The notes under the pieces are model-generated. The model was given only the letters and a program-made list of their open reading frames with translations, was not told where the DNA came from and did no database searches. DNA of 64,000 nt from Paraferrimonas sp. SM1919 (lineage in GTDB: Bacteria > Pseudomonadota > Gammaproteobacteria > Enterobacterales > Shewanellaceae). Of this stretch, positions 63,441 to 64,000 are shown piece by piece (position 1 is the first letter of the stretch; each line of letters opens with the position of its first letter). The DNA lies in the NCBI RefSeq assembly GCF_010993985.1, contig NZ_WINH01000004.1, positions 62,001-126,000 on the forward strand. The letters are read 5' to 3'. Position numbers and translations under genes: made by a program.

Positions 63441-64000
63441 ATGAAAAAAATGAAACTTTTAGCAGTAGGGCTTGTATTTACTTCATCGGTGAGTGCATTG
63501 ACCGAACAACAAGAATTGAAAGTATTTCAGCCTGGGGATGCAATTAAGTCTAGTGATATGAATGGCAATTTTAATTATTTCAATGATAAATTGAGTAACA
63601 TAGAAAGTAAGGCTTTATCAATTATTAAACTTGATTATATTGAGCCAGAACCAAATGAATCAGAAGTTCGTGAGGGTAATAGTACCTGTTATGTATTAGA
63701 TGATAAATCGCCAACAGGAATGACAGCTATCGATTTTGATTTTCAATATCAATATGCCTACCCTGAGAACCAAGGAGCATTCACACTGTATCGTACACCT
63801 GAAAGTGCGACAATTGTTAGTACAACAAATTATGGATTTGAGCTCATAAATACCCCTACCGGGTCGTTAAAAGGTTTTTTAGTAAACAACCTTGAATCTG
63901 CTAAAACTCAAGAAGCGACTGATAATTATAGAGTGTACTTCCAAGTGTCTAGTGAATATCCTAGCTGCCATTTAAAATTTATACATTATCATGGCTGGGA
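63441..64000 (+). CDS. Exported protein with coiled-coil-like stalk, partial
   Basis: 186 codons are visible from ATG at 63441 and the frame is still open at the window edge. A signal peptide (MKKMKLLAVGLVFTSSVSA) precedes FQPGDAIKSSDMNGNFNYFNDKLSNIESK. The pattern PGDxIKASDMNxNF followed by a short heptad-like helix is common at the start of exported proteins with a C-terminal ligand domain. Two later cysteines (in STCYVLDD and YPSCHLKF) could form a disulfide. It lies 12 bp after the Ig-repeat lipoprotein gene and is probably the fifth gene of the operon. Confidence 0.75.
   Translation, partial: MKKMKLLAVGLVFTSSVSALTEQQELKVFQPGDAIKSSDMNGNFNYFNDKLSNIESKALSIIKLDYIEPEPNESEVREGNSTCYVLDDKSPTGMTAIDFDFQYQYAYPENQGAFTLYRTPESATIVSTTNYGFELINTPTGSLKGFLVNNLESAKTQEATDNYRVYFQVSSEYPSCHLKFIHYHGW

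Overview
The window looks like the chromosome of a marine gammaproteobacterium of the Alteromonadales, most like Shewanella. The clues are gene order (fadD-rnd-ycgL-ycgN-yceF; yceD-rpmF-plsX-fabHDG-acpP-fabF; uvrY-uvrC-pgsA followed by tRNA-Cys/tRNA-Leu), a TrmY-type tRNA methyltransferase, many TTG/GTG starts and a moderately AT-rich composition. This placement is inferred from gene content, not from a phylogenetic marker.

Layout. 0-9 kb: a partial trmY, a MITE-like 266-bp element with terminal inverted repeats, glycerate kinase, a CpdB-type periplasmic nucleotidase, a Tim44-like protein, YceI, a TesB-like thioesterase and a TonB-dependent receptor. 9-21.5 kb: housekeeping genes, namely fadD, rnd, ycgL, a degenerate MltB-like protein, UPF0260, 7-methyl-GTP pyrophosphatase and the complete type II fatty-acid/phospholipid initiation cluster (yceD, rpmF, plsX, fabH, fabD, fabG, acpP, fabF), followed by an acyl-CoA thioesterase. 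21.5-30 kb: cdd-sbcB, a beta-CASP hydrolase, a c-type cytochrome lipoprotein, lpxH-ppiB, cysS and a glutathione transferase. 30-36.3 kb: tRNA-Ser followed by an unusual eight-unit tandem array built from its own 3' end plus a terminator, then uvrY-uvrC-pgsA and three copies of a promoter-tRNA-Cys-tRNA-Leu-terminator module, one with a decayed Cys gene. 36.4-44 kb: an operon of DJ-1/PfpI protein, alpha/beta hydrolase and two-component system; a broken YfcC-type transporter; and a GbsR/MarR regulator with a CIO-type bd oxidase. 44-52.3 kb: glucan and polysaccharide degradation (a GH81 lipoprotein with LacI-type operator half-palindromes upstream, a heparin-lyase-like secreted protein), a DUF2235 hydrolase with a LecA-like C-terminus, and membrane proteins. 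52.4-54.7 kb: two small heat-shock proteins under a sigma-32 promoter and a ROSE-type RNA thermometer, then tRNA-Val, initiator tRNA and a tail of decayed initiator-tRNA copies. 55-64 kb: an FtsZ paralogue, then a co-directional, partly overlapping set of exported proteins: LPP20/DUF4384 lipoprotein, secreted caspase-like protease, predicted outer-membrane beta-barrel, Ig-repeat lipoprotein and an exported protein cut by the window end.

The most unusual signals are: (1) the exported caspase cluster at 56.7-64 kb, a candidate undescribed envelope system; (2) three separate tRNA loci, all with tandem or repeated copies extending 3' of the tRNA, of which the tRNA-Ser array resembles the rtT repeats of the E. 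coli tyrT operon; (3) a family of degenerate palindromic intergenic repeats near 4.2, 36.3, 40.5 and 44.1 kb, one of which ends a pseudogene and one of which supplies the last codons of a histidine kinase; and (4) the second FtsZ with an altered C-terminal peptide. No integrase, transposase, phage gene or CRISPR array was seen.
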